A stretch of DNA of 64,000 nucleotides from Planctomycetaceae bacterium (GCA_003233055.1 QIKP01000009.1:1-64000); one strand, 5' to 3'. Numbered from the stretch's first letter, positions 7,924 to 16,708 are shown. Notes: a model not told the origin generated them from the sequence alone. Numbers and translations: made by a program.

Positions 7924-9063
7924 ATGCCACCCATTCGCATCGATGTTCGCAGCGCCGACGATCTTCGAGACGTGGTACACCGAGCCGTTCAAGCCTTGGT
8001 CGAGGGGGAATTGGTCGCTTTTCCGACCGAAACCATCTATGGCATCGCCGCGAGTGCCTGCAATCCGAACGCCGTCGACAAGCTGCTTGATCTCAAGCAG
8101 CGCCGGCCGGAGTCGCCCTTCACGCTGGCGATCAAGAGTGCCGAAGAAGCCCGTGATTTTGCCCCTGAAATGAGCCCCTTGGCTTGGCGGCTCGCCCGGC
8201 GGAGTTGGCCCGGACCGGTGACGTTGGTCGTCGACTGCGACACCGACCGGAGCCTGACTCGACAGCTTTCTCCCGCAGTTCAGCAGTCGGTTTGCCCGAC
8301 GGGGACGGTCGGGCTGCGGGTCCCTGCCAATAAGGTGCTGCTCGATGTTCTTGGCATGATTACGGGGCCACTGCTGCTAACGAGCGCCAATAGCCGGGGC
8401 GAGCCCGAAGCGGTCACCGCCGACGAGGTGATCGAGTACGTTGGAGAAAAAATCGCCCTGGTGCTCGACGATGGCCCCGCCCGGTATGGTCGGCCGTCGA
8501 CCGTGGTGCGTGTGGAGGGCGACCATTTTCAGGTCCTTCGCGAGGGGGTGGTGAGTGAATCGACGCTCCAAGGTCTGTCTCGCTACATGGTGGTGATGGT
8601 CTGCACGGGCAACACTTGCCGCAGCCCGATGGCGGAGTTGCTCCTGCGCAAAGCTCTTGCCGAGCAACTGGGGACGTCGCTCGACGAGGTGGAATCCCAT
8701 GGGGTCACGCTCCTCTCGGCAGGCGTTGCTGCAGCGGCCGGTTCGCCTCCGAGTGGCGAGGCAACGGAGGTCATGAAGACCGAGGGGCTTGCTCTCAGTC
8801 AGCATCGCTCGCAGCCACTGACCGAGCAATTGCTACGTCATGCCGACCTCCTGATAACGATGACCCGCAGCCACCTTACGGCGATCACCCAGAGCTTCCC
8901 CGAGGTCGCTTGTCGGACGAAGCTCCTCATGCCGGACGGAGAGGACGTGGCCGACCCGATCGGTGGGCCGCTAGAAGTTTATCGCCTCTGCGCCAGTCAA
9001 ATCAGTGCCGGCGTCGCCCGCCACGCGGAGCAAATCGCCGGCGAGCTACGAAAACGGGGATAA
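7924..9063 (+). CDS. Fusion: TsaC/Sua5 threonylcarbamoyl-AMP synthase + low-molecular-weight protein phosphatase
   Basis: 379 residues from the ATG at 7924. The first about 215 residues form a YrdC/Sua5 domain (GELVAFPTETIYGIAA, RRPESPFTLAI, LLTSANSRGE), which makes threonylcarbamoyl-AMP for the t6A modification of tRNA. From about residue 222 a low-molecular-weight phosphatase follows, with the P-loop C227-T-G-N-T-C-R-S234 and a late acid motif DPIGG. The CTGNTCRS loop matches the YwlE protein-arginine phosphatases rather than typical tyrosine phosphatases (CLGNICRS). In Bacillus, ywlC, ywlE and rpiB (ywlF) are near neighbours; here the first two are joined and rpiB follows. Both catalytic cores look complete. 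Confidence 0.92.
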   Translation: MPPIRIDVRSADDLRDVVHRAVQALVEGELVAFPTETIYGIAASACNPNAVDKLLDLKQRRPESPFTLAIKSAEEARDFAPEMSPLAWRLARRSWPGPVTLVVDCDTDRSLTRQLSPAVQQSVCPTGTVGLRVPANKVLLDVLGMITGPLLLTSANSRGEPEAVTADEVIEYVGEKIALVLDDGPARYGRPSTVVRVEGDHFQVLREGVVSESTLQGLSRYMVVMVCTGNTCRSPMAELLLRKALAEQLGTSLDEVESHGVTLLSAGVAAAAGSPPSGEATEVMKTEGLALSQHRSQPLTEQLLRHADLLITMTRSHLTAITQSFPEVACRTKLLMPDGEDVADPIGGPLEVYRLCASQISAGVARHAEQIAGELRKRG

Positions 9064-9190
9064 AATTGAGCGGAAGAAATGTCGGAGAGGCTTCCCCAGG
9101 AAGGGGGGAGTCGGCCCGGCGAGGGGAAATCACGGGAAAATCGGATGCCGTGAAGGGGAGAAAAGGTGCTGCGGTCGGCACGGAACTTGT

Positions 9191-9196
9191 TATACT
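9191..9196 (+). promoter_or_regulatory. Possible -10 box (TATACT) for rpiB
   Basis: TATACT lies about 70 nt upstream of the rpiB ATG in a GC-rich gap. No convincing -35 box is seen at the right distance, so this is only a candidate. Confidence 0.25.
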
Positions 9197-9267
9197 CTCG
9201 GTCGGCCCCCGTTTTTCCGCACACTTCCCTTCCCCCAGACCTATCAGACAAAGGAGGCGTTGATCGC

Positions 9268-9711
9268 ATGAGGATAGCTATTGCTAGCGACCATCGCGGT
9301 TTTCAGGTAAAGGAACAGGTCCTGGAGTTGCTGCGCGCGAAGGGGCACGAGGTCGAAGATGCCGGCACCAGCAGCGCCGAGAGCGTCGATTATCCCGACT
9401 TCGCGGCCATCGTCGCCCGAAAAATTGGAGACGAATCGTGCGATCGTGGAATCCTCATCTGCGGTACGGGCATTGGCATGGCAATCGCCGCCAACAAGTT
9501 CAAAGGAGTTCGCGCCGCTCCCTGTAATGACGAAGTGACGGCCGAAATCAGCCGCCGCCACAACGACCTCAACGTCCTCTGCCTGTCGGCCGACTTGTTG
9601 AGTCCTCGCATGGTGGAGCGGATGGTCGACACCTGGACCAACACGGAGTTCGAGGGGGGACGCCACCAGAGGCGTGTCGAAAAAATTACCCAGCTCGAAC
9701 AGTGCGACTGA
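9268..9711 (+). CDS. rpiB: Ribose-5-phosphate isomerase B
   Basis: 147 residues. The ATG at 9268 is chosen because AAGGAGG lies at 9251-9257 and the family N-terminus (MRIAIASDHRGF) begins exactly there; longer in-frame extensions upstream lack support. RpiB interconverts ribose 5-phosphate and ribulose 5-phosphate in the pentose phosphate pathway. Visible motifs are SDHRG at 7-11, the catalytic Cys65 in ICGTGIG, and SRRHND near His98. It follows the tsaC-phosphatase fusion and precedes glycerate kinase by 18 nt. Confidence 0.96.
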   Translation: MRIAIASDHRGFQVKEQVLELLRAKGHEVEDAGTSSAESVDYPDFAAIVARKIGDESCDRGILICGTGIGMAIAANKFKGVRAAPCNDEVTAEISRRHNDLNVLCLSADLLSPRMVERMVDTWTNTEFEGGRHQRRVEKITQLEQCD

Positions 9712-9729
9712 CGCCCGGCCGACTCTGCC

Positions 9730-11127
9730 ATGGCTCTCTCTCCCCCGCCACTCACCCGCGACGCGATTCGCATCTGGAAAGCAGGGATTGCAGCGGTCCA
9801 ACCGGAGGAAGTTCTCCCCCGCCAAGTCCAGGTGACCGGGAATTGGCTCCTTGTCGGGGATAGCCAAATCGATCTGACCTCCATCCGGCGCATTGCCGTG
9901 GTCGGCGGAGGCAAAGCGGGGACCGGCATGGTTCGAGGGCTGGAGCGTGCACTGGGCGAACGAGTCTTAGCCGAGAAACGTGTTGCAGGATGGGTGAACG
10001 TTCCGTCGGGAACGGTGGCGCCGACCTCTGCGATTCCTCTGCATGTTGGCCGCCCTGCTGGAGTCAATGAGCCTTGCCCCGAAGGAGTCCGTGGGACCCG
10101 CGAGATCCTCCGCCAGGTGGCGGATCTCGGCCCCGACGACCTCTGCATCTGCCTGCTATCCGGGGGTGGTTCGGCGCTGATGACCGCACCCACAGCAGGG
10201 GTGACACTGGAGGAAACCGTCCGAGTAACGCGGCTCCTGTCGGCTGCGGGAGCAACCATCGACCAGTTGAACACCGTCCGCCGGCAGATATGCGACATCA
10301 AAGGGGGAGGGCTCGCCAGGGCCTGTAACGCGGGTCAGCTTGTCACACTCATCATCTCCGACGTGTTGGGCGACCCCCTAGAGACCATCGCCTCGGGTCC
10401 AACCGTTGAATCAGGCGACGGCCCCATTGAGGCCATCGAGGTCTTTTCGCAATGGGGTCTCACCGATCATCCCGACGCCCAGCGAGTGGTCGATTTCCTC
10501 CACCACCTTGGCAAAAACCCTCCTGGCGAGCCCGCTTCAGCGGGCAGGCCGGGCGGGCTCCCAGCGCCGCGCCTTCATCACGTGATTCTCGCCAACAATG
10601 CCACCGCCGTCGACGCCGCCGGCATGGAAGCGGAGCGGCTTGGCTACCGTCACGCGATGATCTGCGAGGCCCAGTCGGAAGGCCCTGCCGAAGAGGTCGG
10701 TCGCCATCTCGCCGAGATGGCCCTCACCATGCGGGGCCAGGCGGGGCCCAACTGCCTGATTTCGGGCGGCGAACCGACCGTCTCGCTCGCCCCGCTCCAC
10801 GAGCGAGGCAAGGGAGGCCGCAACCAGCAGTTGGTTCTCGCCGCCCTGAAACCGCTGAGCGACTGTCACGGTATAGCGCTCCTCGCCGGTGGCACGGATG
10901 GAGAAGATGGCCCGACCGATGCGGCCGGGGCATGGGTCGACGAACAGGTCGCCCGGCGCGCCAAGCATGCGGCACGTGATGCGGAAGACCATCTCCGGCG
11001 GAACGACGCCTATCCCTTCTTCGAGTCGGTCGAATCGCTCCTCCAAACCGGCCCCACGGGAACCAATGTTTGCGACGTTCGTGTCGTGGTCGTCGACCAA
11101 GCCGTGGACCAAAGAAAGGAACACTAA
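9730..11127 (+). CDS. Glycerate 2-kinase (DUF4147/MOFRL family)
   Basis: 465 residues. The N-terminal DUF4147 domain has GGGKAGTGMVRGLE and LLSGGGSALMTAP. The C-terminal MOFRL domain has GGTDGEDGPTDAAGA. Family members phosphorylate D-glycerate, usually at O-2, feeding glycolysis. It probably shares a transcript with rpiB, 18 nt upstream. Residues 267-277 (EPASAGRPGGL) are encoded by a GC-rich palindrome at 10528-10560 that also occurs in nuoL, so this loop looks like an in-frame insertion. An intrinsic terminator follows at 11248-11273. Confidence 0.93.
   Translation: MALSPPPLTRDAIRIWKAGIAAVQPEEVLPRQVQVTGNWLLVGDSQIDLTSIRRIAVVGGGKAGTGMVRGLERALGERVLAEKRVAGWVNVPSGTVAPTSAIPLHVGRPAGVNEPCPEGVRGTREILRQVADLGPDDLCICLLSGGGSALMTAPTAGVTLEETVRVTRLLSAAGATIDQLNTVRRQICDIKGGGLARACNAGQLVTLIISDVLGDPLETIASGPTVESGDGPIEAIEVFSQWGLTDHPDAQRVVDFLHHLGKNPPGEPASAGRPGGLPAPRLHHVILANNATAVDAAGMEAERLGYRHAMICEAQSEGPAEEVGRHLAEMALTMRGQAGPNCLISGGEPTVSLAPLHERGKGGRNQQLVLAALKPLSDCHGIALLAGGTDGEDGPTDAAGAWVDEQVARRAKHAARDAEDHLRRNDAYPFFESVESLLQTGPTGTNVCDVRVVVVDQAVDQRKEH
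10528..10560 (+). repeat. In-frame palindromic element within glycerate kinase
   Basis: 33 bp (11 codons). GAGCCCGC at the left end pairs with GCGGGCTC at the right end, and an inner GCCCGC-TTCA-GCGGGC hairpin is nested inside. The first 18 bp are identical to the copy inside nuoL (41851-41874, opposite strand). Both are read in the same frame as EPASAG. Confidence 0.8.
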
Positions 11128-11193
11128 TTTTCACTAATCCAATTGAACCTCTGCGCTTCCCTGCGGCTCCTTCTTTTCTTCCTTTGCGCCTCC

Positions 11194-11213
11194 GCGCCTT
11201 GGCGCCAAGGCGC
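11194..11213. repeat. 20-bp perfect palindrome, start of a repeated hairpin/terminator module
   Basis: GCGCCTTGGCGCCAAGGCGC is self-complementary over 20 bp. It is followed by AAAGAAACAG and then the hairpin at 11248. The same order of parts occurs at 26403-26470. Confidence 0.85.
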
Positions 11214-11247
11214 AAAGAAACAGGGGCGGGTCGTTCACGGCGAGTAG

Positions 11248-11273
11248 GTTGGGCTTCCAGCCCGACTTTTTTT
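11248..11273 (+). terminator. Intrinsic terminator after glycerate kinase
   Basis: GTTGGGCT, loop TCC, AGCCCGAC (8-bp stem with one G-T pair) followed directly by seven T. It lies 120 bp after the kinase stop and points the right way for the rpiB-kinase transcript. Confidence 0.7.
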
Positions 11274-11375
11274 GCAACCGTTCACGAGCCGGAAGAGAAA
11301 ACCACGACTACCGAACTCGCAATCTCTTCTTCTGCGGGAAGCTCCAATGGCTACCGACGAAAAGTGGAGAAGCGA

Positions 11376-13052
11376 CTACTTGACTTTGCGGCGTTGCGTA
11401 ATCAGCGCGTGCATCACATCGCTCCGACGAACCACGCCGAGCAATTCCCGTGAGCCATTGGGCGATACCACCGGAATGCAGTCGTCGGTTTCGGTTTGGA
11501 AGAGTTCGAAAGCGTCCGAGGCGGGCTGGTCCGGGTAAAGAACCGCATCGGCCCCGCTCGTGAGGTCGACCGCACAAACCATCGACGCGAGGCTGCCATC
11601 AAACATGACGTTGCTAAGCATCGGGTAGCGAATCACACCCACCACTCGCATCTGGTTGTCGACGACGGGATAGGTATTGTCGTGGCTATGTTCGATGTAG
11701 GCGACCACCGTTTCAAAGTTAGCCGATTGCGGAATGCCTTGGCTCTTGCGGAGCAGGTCGCTGACCTTAGTCGTGCTGATCCTGGCGTTCGGAGGGGAGA
11801 CTTTTCTGACGGCCGACCGAAAACGATCGCTTAGCGAACGGAGTTGTTCCAACGGCGTGCTGCTGGTGTGGCGAATCGCCTGGGTGAGCGGCACCTCGCC
11901 CGTTGCCAGCAGCGAATGGCGAATGAACAGCGGGCCCAGAATTTCAAAGACAACGACCGAGCCTAAAATGATGTCTTGGATAGGCAACCCAAGTTCGGGG
12001 TCACGCGCCACCGCAATCGTGGAGAGCGCAATCGCTGCGCCCGCTTGGGAAAACAGGCAACTCCCAAGCCAGTTCTGGACTTCGGGCGGTTGCCGCGTCG
12101 CGCGAGCCGCGAGACGGACGCCGAGCCATTTTCCCGCGAGTCGGCAGGCAATGTAGACCGCGCCGATCTTGCCAATCGCGGCGAACGCATGGATGTCTAG
12201 CTCCGTACCATGGACGGCAAAGAAGAGGACCGCGAGTAGCCCGGTCAAGTGGTCCAGCTCATCGACGATCTTGTCCTTCATCTCCGCCGTATTGGCAACG
12301 GTGACTCCCATGACGAGGAAGGTCAGCATGTAGGGAAGCGAGAACGACTCGCAAATGCCCAGAAGAAACGTCACGGCGGCGACAAGCAGAACGAGCCATC
12401 GTTTCATGCTCAAGAGACCGCATCCGTAGCTGACGACCAATCCACCCGCAACGCCCATCGCCATCGACCCGGCAATGTCTTGGAACAGATAACCGAGTTG
12501 CTGTGGCAGCGGGGCATCTAGCTTGCCTTGAAAAAGGTGAACCGCAAGGAAGGCAGCTTCAAACAGGACGATGCAGGCCAGGTTGTTCATTGCGACCAGA
12601 AATCCGGTCCCTTCGGTCACCGGGCCTTCCGAGCGAAATTCTTTCAGTACCAGCATCGTGGTCGCGGGGGCCGTGGCGACCGCAAGGCAGCCGAGCAACA
12701 GGGCTAAGCTGGGCGGGCAGCCGACCAAAAACAAGCCAACGGTCACCAGGATGCAGGTGACGAGGATGTCGCCCATCGATAGCGCGAGGCATCGCGCCGC
12801 GACATGCCGCACTTTGGCGAACGTGAATTCGCACCCGAGATTAAACAAGACAACGGCCATCGCCAGTTTCAATACCGGCTCCAACTGTCCGACATGCTCT
12901 TGAGGAACCCAGTCGAGCGCGCTCGGACCTACCAGCATTCCGACGAGGAGGTAGGCGGTGACTTTCGGCAAATGAAGCAGGTCGGCAACCACGCCTGCCG
13001 CGAGGCAGGCACCAAGGAACAGCCCAAGCGTGCTAGCGATGTGAAGTTCCAT
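11376..13052 (-). CDS. CPA2-family cation:proton antiporter with C-terminal CBS pair
   Basis: 558 residues from the ATG at 13052; in-frame sequence up to 13136 adds a proline-rich stretch that is unlikely to be translated. About 12 membrane segments cover residues 1-390, with family features such as LPKVTAYLLVGMLVGP and LFNLGCEFTF. After a linker, two CBS-like repeats occupy roughly 440-555 (AYIEHSHDNTYPVVDNQMRVVGVI, FQTETDDCIPVVSPNG...LLGVV), suggesting nucleotide-regulated Na+ or K+/H+ exchange in the inner membrane. The ion cannot be told from the sequence. It stands alone on the minus strand; the gap upstream holds a 90-bp repeat. Confidence 0.9.
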   Translation of the reverse strand: MELHIASTLGLFLGACLAAGVVADLLHLPKVTAYLLVGMLVGPSALDWVPQEHVGQLEPVLKLAMAVVLFNLGCEFTFAKVRHVAARCLALSMGDILVTCILVTVGLFLVGCPPSLALLLGCLAVATAPATTMLVLKEFRSEGPVTEGTGFLVAMNNLACIVLFEAAFLAVHLFQGKLDAPLPQQLGYLFQDIAGSMAMGVAGGLVVSYGCGLLSMKRWLVLLVAAVTFLLGICESFSLPYMLTFLVMGVTVANTAEMKDKIVDELDHLTGLLAVLFFAVHGTELDIHAFAAIGKIGAVYIACRLAGKWLGVRLAARATRQPPEVQNWLGSCLFSQAGAAIALSTIAVARDPELGLPIQDIILGSVVVFEILGPLFIRHSLLATGEVPLTQAIRHTSSTPLEQLRSLSDRFRSAVRKVSPPNARISTTKVSDLLRKSQGIPQSANFETVVAYIEHSHDNTYPVVDNQMRVVGVIRYPMLSNVMFDGSLASMVCAVDLTSGADAVLYPDQPASDAFELFQTETDDCIPVVSPNGSRELLGVVRRSDVMHALITQRRKVK

Positions 13053-13206
13053 GGCACCCGGGGGGATCCAGTAGTCCAAAGGTCGCTCGGAGGCCCTCCA
13101 GGGGGGCGGCGACGTAGGTTGGGATTCTACTGGCAATCGACGGCGACTACCACACGGAACCCGCCATGACCAATCTTTTCATCGGCCAAACGCCGCTCCC
13201 CTAGTG

Positions 13207-13296
13207 CGAGCCGCACACACATGTTCCGGTCACGGCGCTGCTATTTCAGCGTCCAACGATTGCCTTAGCGGAACATCCGAGTGATCACTGCTCTAG
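13207..13296 (-). repeat. 90-bp structured dispersed element, copy 1
   Basis: The reverse complement matches 53568-53657 at 88 of 90 positions. It contains the palindrome AGTGATCACT, an outer stem ATGTTCCG/CGGAACAT and an inner stem CGCTG/CAGCG. It lies just past the 3' end of the DUF1571 gene and abuts a palindrome copy at 13296. Confidence 0.92.
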
Positions 13297-13319
13297 CCGA
13301 CGAGCTACGTCTCGTCGGG
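13296..13319. repeat. Dispersed palindrome, copy 3
   Basis: GCCGACGAG, loop CTACGT, CTCGTCGGG. It lies 3 bp beyond the stop of the DUF1571 gene, where it could act as a 3'-end hairpin. Confidence 0.88.
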
Positions 13320-13322
13320 CCT

Positions 13323-14240
13323 TTACTCCGTGCCGTTTTTCTCGCTTCGAGAAAAACCATATTCGGGATTTTTCCGGTCGAAATCCTTCGCCGCGAGGCC
13401 GACGTTGAGCTTGATATTGGTGTAGATGTATTCTTCCAGCAGGCGCGGCTTGCCCCCAGGCACTCGGGGCCAGTAGTAGGAAGCGTAAGCGATTGGCATC
13501 TTGTCTTCGTCGTCGTAGAAGGTCATCGACCGATGGAAGGAAAAATGATCGCGCTGGATCGGGTGGACCACCTCCACTCGCGTGCAATTTCTGTCTCCAA
13601 TTTTTGCATTCGAGAAGAACGTCACCTCGGATTCTTCATGCTGGGAGTCTTGCTCCATCCCTTGGATCAGCCTCTCCGCTAGTCGCTTGAATCCGATATC
13701 GGTTATCGGATAGCGGTTTTCCTTCATCATCAGTCGGCTGTCGGGGCGGAGGTAACTGCTCAGGTACGACTGCCGCTGTCCGCCACGCCGGACAAAGACC
13801 TTTCCCGAGTTGCGCCCCGCCACGAAAAGTGCCTCTCGGCCTTTGACCTCCGACGGTTGGGTGAACCGCAGGTAGACGCTGAAGGGATGGACCAACTCAT
13901 CGTCCTGTTTTTCCTCGTGACGAATCTTCGCCCGAAGGAGCTGGTACGTCCCGAGCTTCCCCTTCATCCGTTCGCGACGAATAATGGTGCAGGTGTAGTC
14001 GCGGATATTCTCGGTGATCGACTGGTGCGACGCTCGAGCGAGACGAATGGCGGGGCGAAGAGGGTGCTCCGGTTTCTGGTCCAGCTCGACTGGCTCAACT
14101 TGTTCGTCCAGTTCGATTTGTTCAACGGGTGCCGGCAGCGGTGGTTCTTCCGCCGAAAAAAGCGGCCCTGCCGGAAACAAGAGGCCCAGCAGGAGGGGGC
14201 GGAGCCAAGCCGCCGAAGGTCGGGAATCGTGTTGTCTCAC
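13323..14240 (-). CDS. DUF1571 domain-containing exported protein
   Basis: 305 residues. A GTG start at 14240 is supported by GGGAGGAGG six bases upstream. The N-terminus is a signal peptide (basic start, hydrophobic core WLRPLLLGLLFPAGPLFSA). The body carries the DUF1571 pattern YTCTIIRRERMKGKLG near residue 82 and a beta-rich LolA-like region (VYLRFTQPSEVKGREALFVAGRN). This family is typical of planctomycetes and resembles outer-membrane lipoprotein-sorting proteins; the substrate is unknown. It lies downstream of argJ after a 211-bp gap, so it may have its own promoter. Confidence 0.85.
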   Translation of the reverse strand: MRQHDSRPSAAWLRPLLLGLLFPAGPLFSAEEPPLPAPVEQIELDEQVEPVELDQKPEHPLRPAIRLARASHQSITENIRDYTCTIIRRERMKGKLGTYQLLRAKIRHEEKQDDELVHPFSVYLRFTQPSEVKGREALFVAGRNSGKVFVRRGGQRQSYLSSYLRPDSRLMMKENRYPITDIGFKRLAERLIQGMEQDSQHEESEVTFFSNAKIGDRNCTRVEVVHPIQRDHFSFHRSMTFYDDEDKMPIAYASYYWPRVPGGKPRLLEEYIYTNIKLNVGLAAKDFDRKNPEYGFSRSEKNGTE

Positions 14241-14451
14241 GGGTTGCCTCCTCCCTTTCGCCGTCCGGTGATCGTTCCAAGAAACCTTCCCTCACATGGT
14301 GCCCCCATTCTCAGGCATAGGGGCAGCGAACGCCACCGCAATTCACGATGATTGCAAAGTCCTTTCTGTTCGACGGTCGGGGCATCCCGGAAATTTTCCT
14401 CGGCGTTGCTTTGCCCATGGTCGGCAGAACGGCGCGGCTCGAAGTCATTCG

Positions 14452-15660
14452 TTAGGTGGTGTATTCGGCGTTGAGGCGGACGTATTCGGTGGTGAGGTCG
14501 GTGGTCCAAAACCGGGCAGCGGCCGACCCTTCGTCGAGAATCAAGAGCAAGCTGGTCTCTCGGTTTTCCGCCATCGACTTCGACACTTCTTCTGCGTCAA
14601 ACGCCACTGGGGCTCCTCGTTCGTAGACAAGCATTCCGTTGATGTGCAAGCTGACTTTTTGCGGATTGAACGGCACGCCCGCATAGCCGGCGGCCGAGAC
14701 GATTCGACCCCAGTTGGGGTCGGCACCCGCGATGGCCGTTTTAACGAGGAGGCTATCGGCGATCGTCTTGCCCACTTTGACCGCTTCCGCCCGAGTGCGG
14801 CACCCGTGAATCTCGACGGTCACGAGATGCGTTGCCCCTTCCCCGTCGGCGGGGATCGACTGGGCCAGGTCTTCGCAAACTTCGTAGAGCGTTGCCCGAA
14901 AAGCGTCGAGCGGACGGCCTTCGAGCGTCCTGCCCTGGGTTGGCTGCCCCCCCGCCGCGCCGTTTGCCAGCAGCAGGACCGTGTCGTTGGTGCTGGTATG
15001 GCCATCGACGCTAATGCAGTTGAAGGTCTCGGCGACCGTCTCCTGGAGAGCCGTTTGGGCCGCTCGCAATCCGATCGGGGCATCGGTCATCACCACCGCG
15101 AGCATGGTCGCCATGTTGGGGCCAATCATCGCCGCCCCTTTGGCAAGACCGGTGACTTGGTAATGGATGCCCCCCGTCTGAAATTCCCGTCCTCGGATTT
15201 TCGGCACCGTGTCGGTCGTCATCATGCCACGTACGGTTCGGTCGAGCGCGGCCTCGTCACTCGACAAGTTGGCGGCAGCGGCGTCGATGCCCGTCTTGAT
15301 TTTCTCCATCGGCAAGTGCGAGCCAATCAGGCCGGTCGAGAGGACAAGCGTCTGCCGTTCGTCGAGCTTGCAGGCCTCGGCCACCCATTGGGCCATTTGG
15401 CGAACGTCGTCGTCCCCTTGAGAACCGGTGCAGGCGTTGGCGATGCCCGAGTTGATCACCACAGACCGGATTGATTCGCTAGGCGTGAGCGCTCGATCGA
15501 ACGTTACCGGGGCGGCACAAACCAGATTCTGCGTGTAGACACCCACTGCAACCGCCTCGCGATCGGACAGTATTAGCGAAACATCCGGTTTGCCAGGATC
15601 GCTCTTGATGCCAGCATGGACGCCATTGCCGCGGAAACCGGTGGGGAATTTTAGGGTCAT
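14452..15660 (-). CDS. argJ: Bifunctional glutamate N-acetyltransferase / N-acetylglutamate synthase ArgJ
   Basis: 402 residues from the ATG at 15660; the codon just upstream is TTG and is ignored. ArgJ moves the acetyl group from N-acetylornithine to glutamate in the cyclic arginine pathway. The self-cleavage site is visible at A184-T185 in GPNMATMLAVVMTDA; Thr185 becomes the N-terminal nucleophile of the beta chain. It follows argC by 34 nt on the same strand, an arginine biosynthesis pair. Confidence 0.97.
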   Translation of the reverse strand: MTLKFPTGFRGNGVHAGIKSDPGKPDVSLILSDREAVAVGVYTQNLVCAAPVTFDRALTPSESIRSVVINSGIANACTGSQGDDDVRQMAQWVAEACKLDERQTLVLSTGLIGSHLPMEKIKTGIDAAAANLSSDEAALDRTVRGMMTTDTVPKIRGREFQTGGIHYQVTGLAKGAAMIGPNMATMLAVVMTDAPIGLRAAQTALQETVAETFNCISVDGHTSTNDTVLLLANGAAGGQPTQGRTLEGRPLDAFRATLYEVCEDLAQSIPADGEGATHLVTVEIHGCRTRAEAVKVGKTIADSLLVKTAIAGADPNWGRIVSAAGYAGVPFNPQKVSLHINGMLVYERGAPVAFDAEEVSKSMAENRETSLLLILDEGSAAARFWTTDLTTEYVRLNAEYTT

Positions 15661-15694
15661 CAAATCTTTTCTTTATTGCGAAATCGCGATCGGC

Positions 15695-16708
15695 TTAAAT
15701 CAGCGCCGTGGTTTCTTCCAAACCATGCATTAGATTAAAATTCTGCACCGCCGCGCCACTCGCACCTTTGATCAAATTGTCGATCACACTGACCACGATC
15801 ACGCGGCCGCGAACGACTCGGGCCGAAAGGTGGCAGCGGTTGGTGCCGGTGACTTGCTTGGTTGCCGGGGGGCTCTCGACCACTTCGACGAAAGGTTCCT
15901 CGCGATAATAGTCAGCCAGGACTTGGTGGATCGTGTCGCTATCGGTTTGCGAGGTCGGCATGGCGTAACAAGTACTCAGGATACCACGATCCATCGGCAC
16001 GAGGTGGGGCGTAAAGAGGACTTCGAGCGACTCGCCGGCCGAGTCACTCAGCACTTGGTCGATCTCCGGCATGTGGCGGTGGGTGCCGACGCTGTAGGCT
16101 GAGAAACTTTCGTTGCATTCGGGGAAATGAAACGCCGGCTTGGGGTTCCGTCCCGCACCGCTGACGCCGCTCTTGCTGTCGATCACGAGGCCCTCCGCGG
16201 AAATCATCCCTGCCTGGAGAAGTGGCGCGAGCGCGAGGATCGCTGAAGTGGGATAACAACCTGGATTGGCAATCAGCTTGGCCCCTTGAATTGCTTCCCG
16301 GTAAAGCTCGGGCAGGCCGTAGGGGACTTTGCCAAGCCGACCGGCATCGGGATGGGAGACGCCGTACCAGTTTTCGTAAGTCGCCCGATCGTTGATTCGG
16401 TAGTCGGCGCTAAGGTCGACGATTTTGAGGTCGGTCTCCATCAATTCGGCAATCACCGCCGCACTGGCTGCATGGGGCAGGCAGGCGAAAACGGCATCGG
16501 CTCGCTCGGCGGTCTCGGCGGTCGAGAGCTTTTCAAGCCGCAAGTCAAGCTGCCCGGTAAGCTGCGGATGGACCTCGGCGATGTGCGGCGATTCGTCCCG
16601 CCTGGTGGTGAGCGCGGTAATCTCGACCTGGGGGTGCCGCAACAACAGGCGGAGCAATTCGAGCCCCGTATATCCGGAGGCTCCAAGGATGGCGACTCGA
16701 ACTTTCAT
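15695..16708 (-). CDS. argC: N-acetyl-gamma-glutamyl-phosphate reductase
   Basis: 337 residues with an ATG at 16708. The NADP-binding loop is G9-A-S-G-Y-T-G15, and the catalytic cysteine is Cys151 in ANPGCYPT. It reduces N-acetylglutamyl phosphate to the semialdehyde in arginine synthesis. argJ follows on the same strand, and coaB lies 45 nt upstream. Confidence 0.97.
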   Translation of the reverse strand: MKVRVAILGASGYTGLELLRLLLRHPQVEITALTTRRDESPHIAEVHPQLTGQLDLRLEKLSTAETAERADAVFACLPHAASAAVIAELMETDLKIVDLSADYRINDRATYENWYGVSHPDAGRLGKVPYGLPELYREAIQGAKLIANPGCYPTSAILALAPLLQAGMISAEGLVIDSKSGVSGAGRNPKPAFHFPECNESFSAYSVGTHRHMPEIDQVLSDSAGESLEVLFTPHLVPMDRGILSTCYAMPTSQTDSDTIHQVLADYYREEPFVEVVESPPATKQVTGTNRCHLSARVVRGRVIVVSVIDNLIKGASGAAVQNFNLMHGLEETTALI

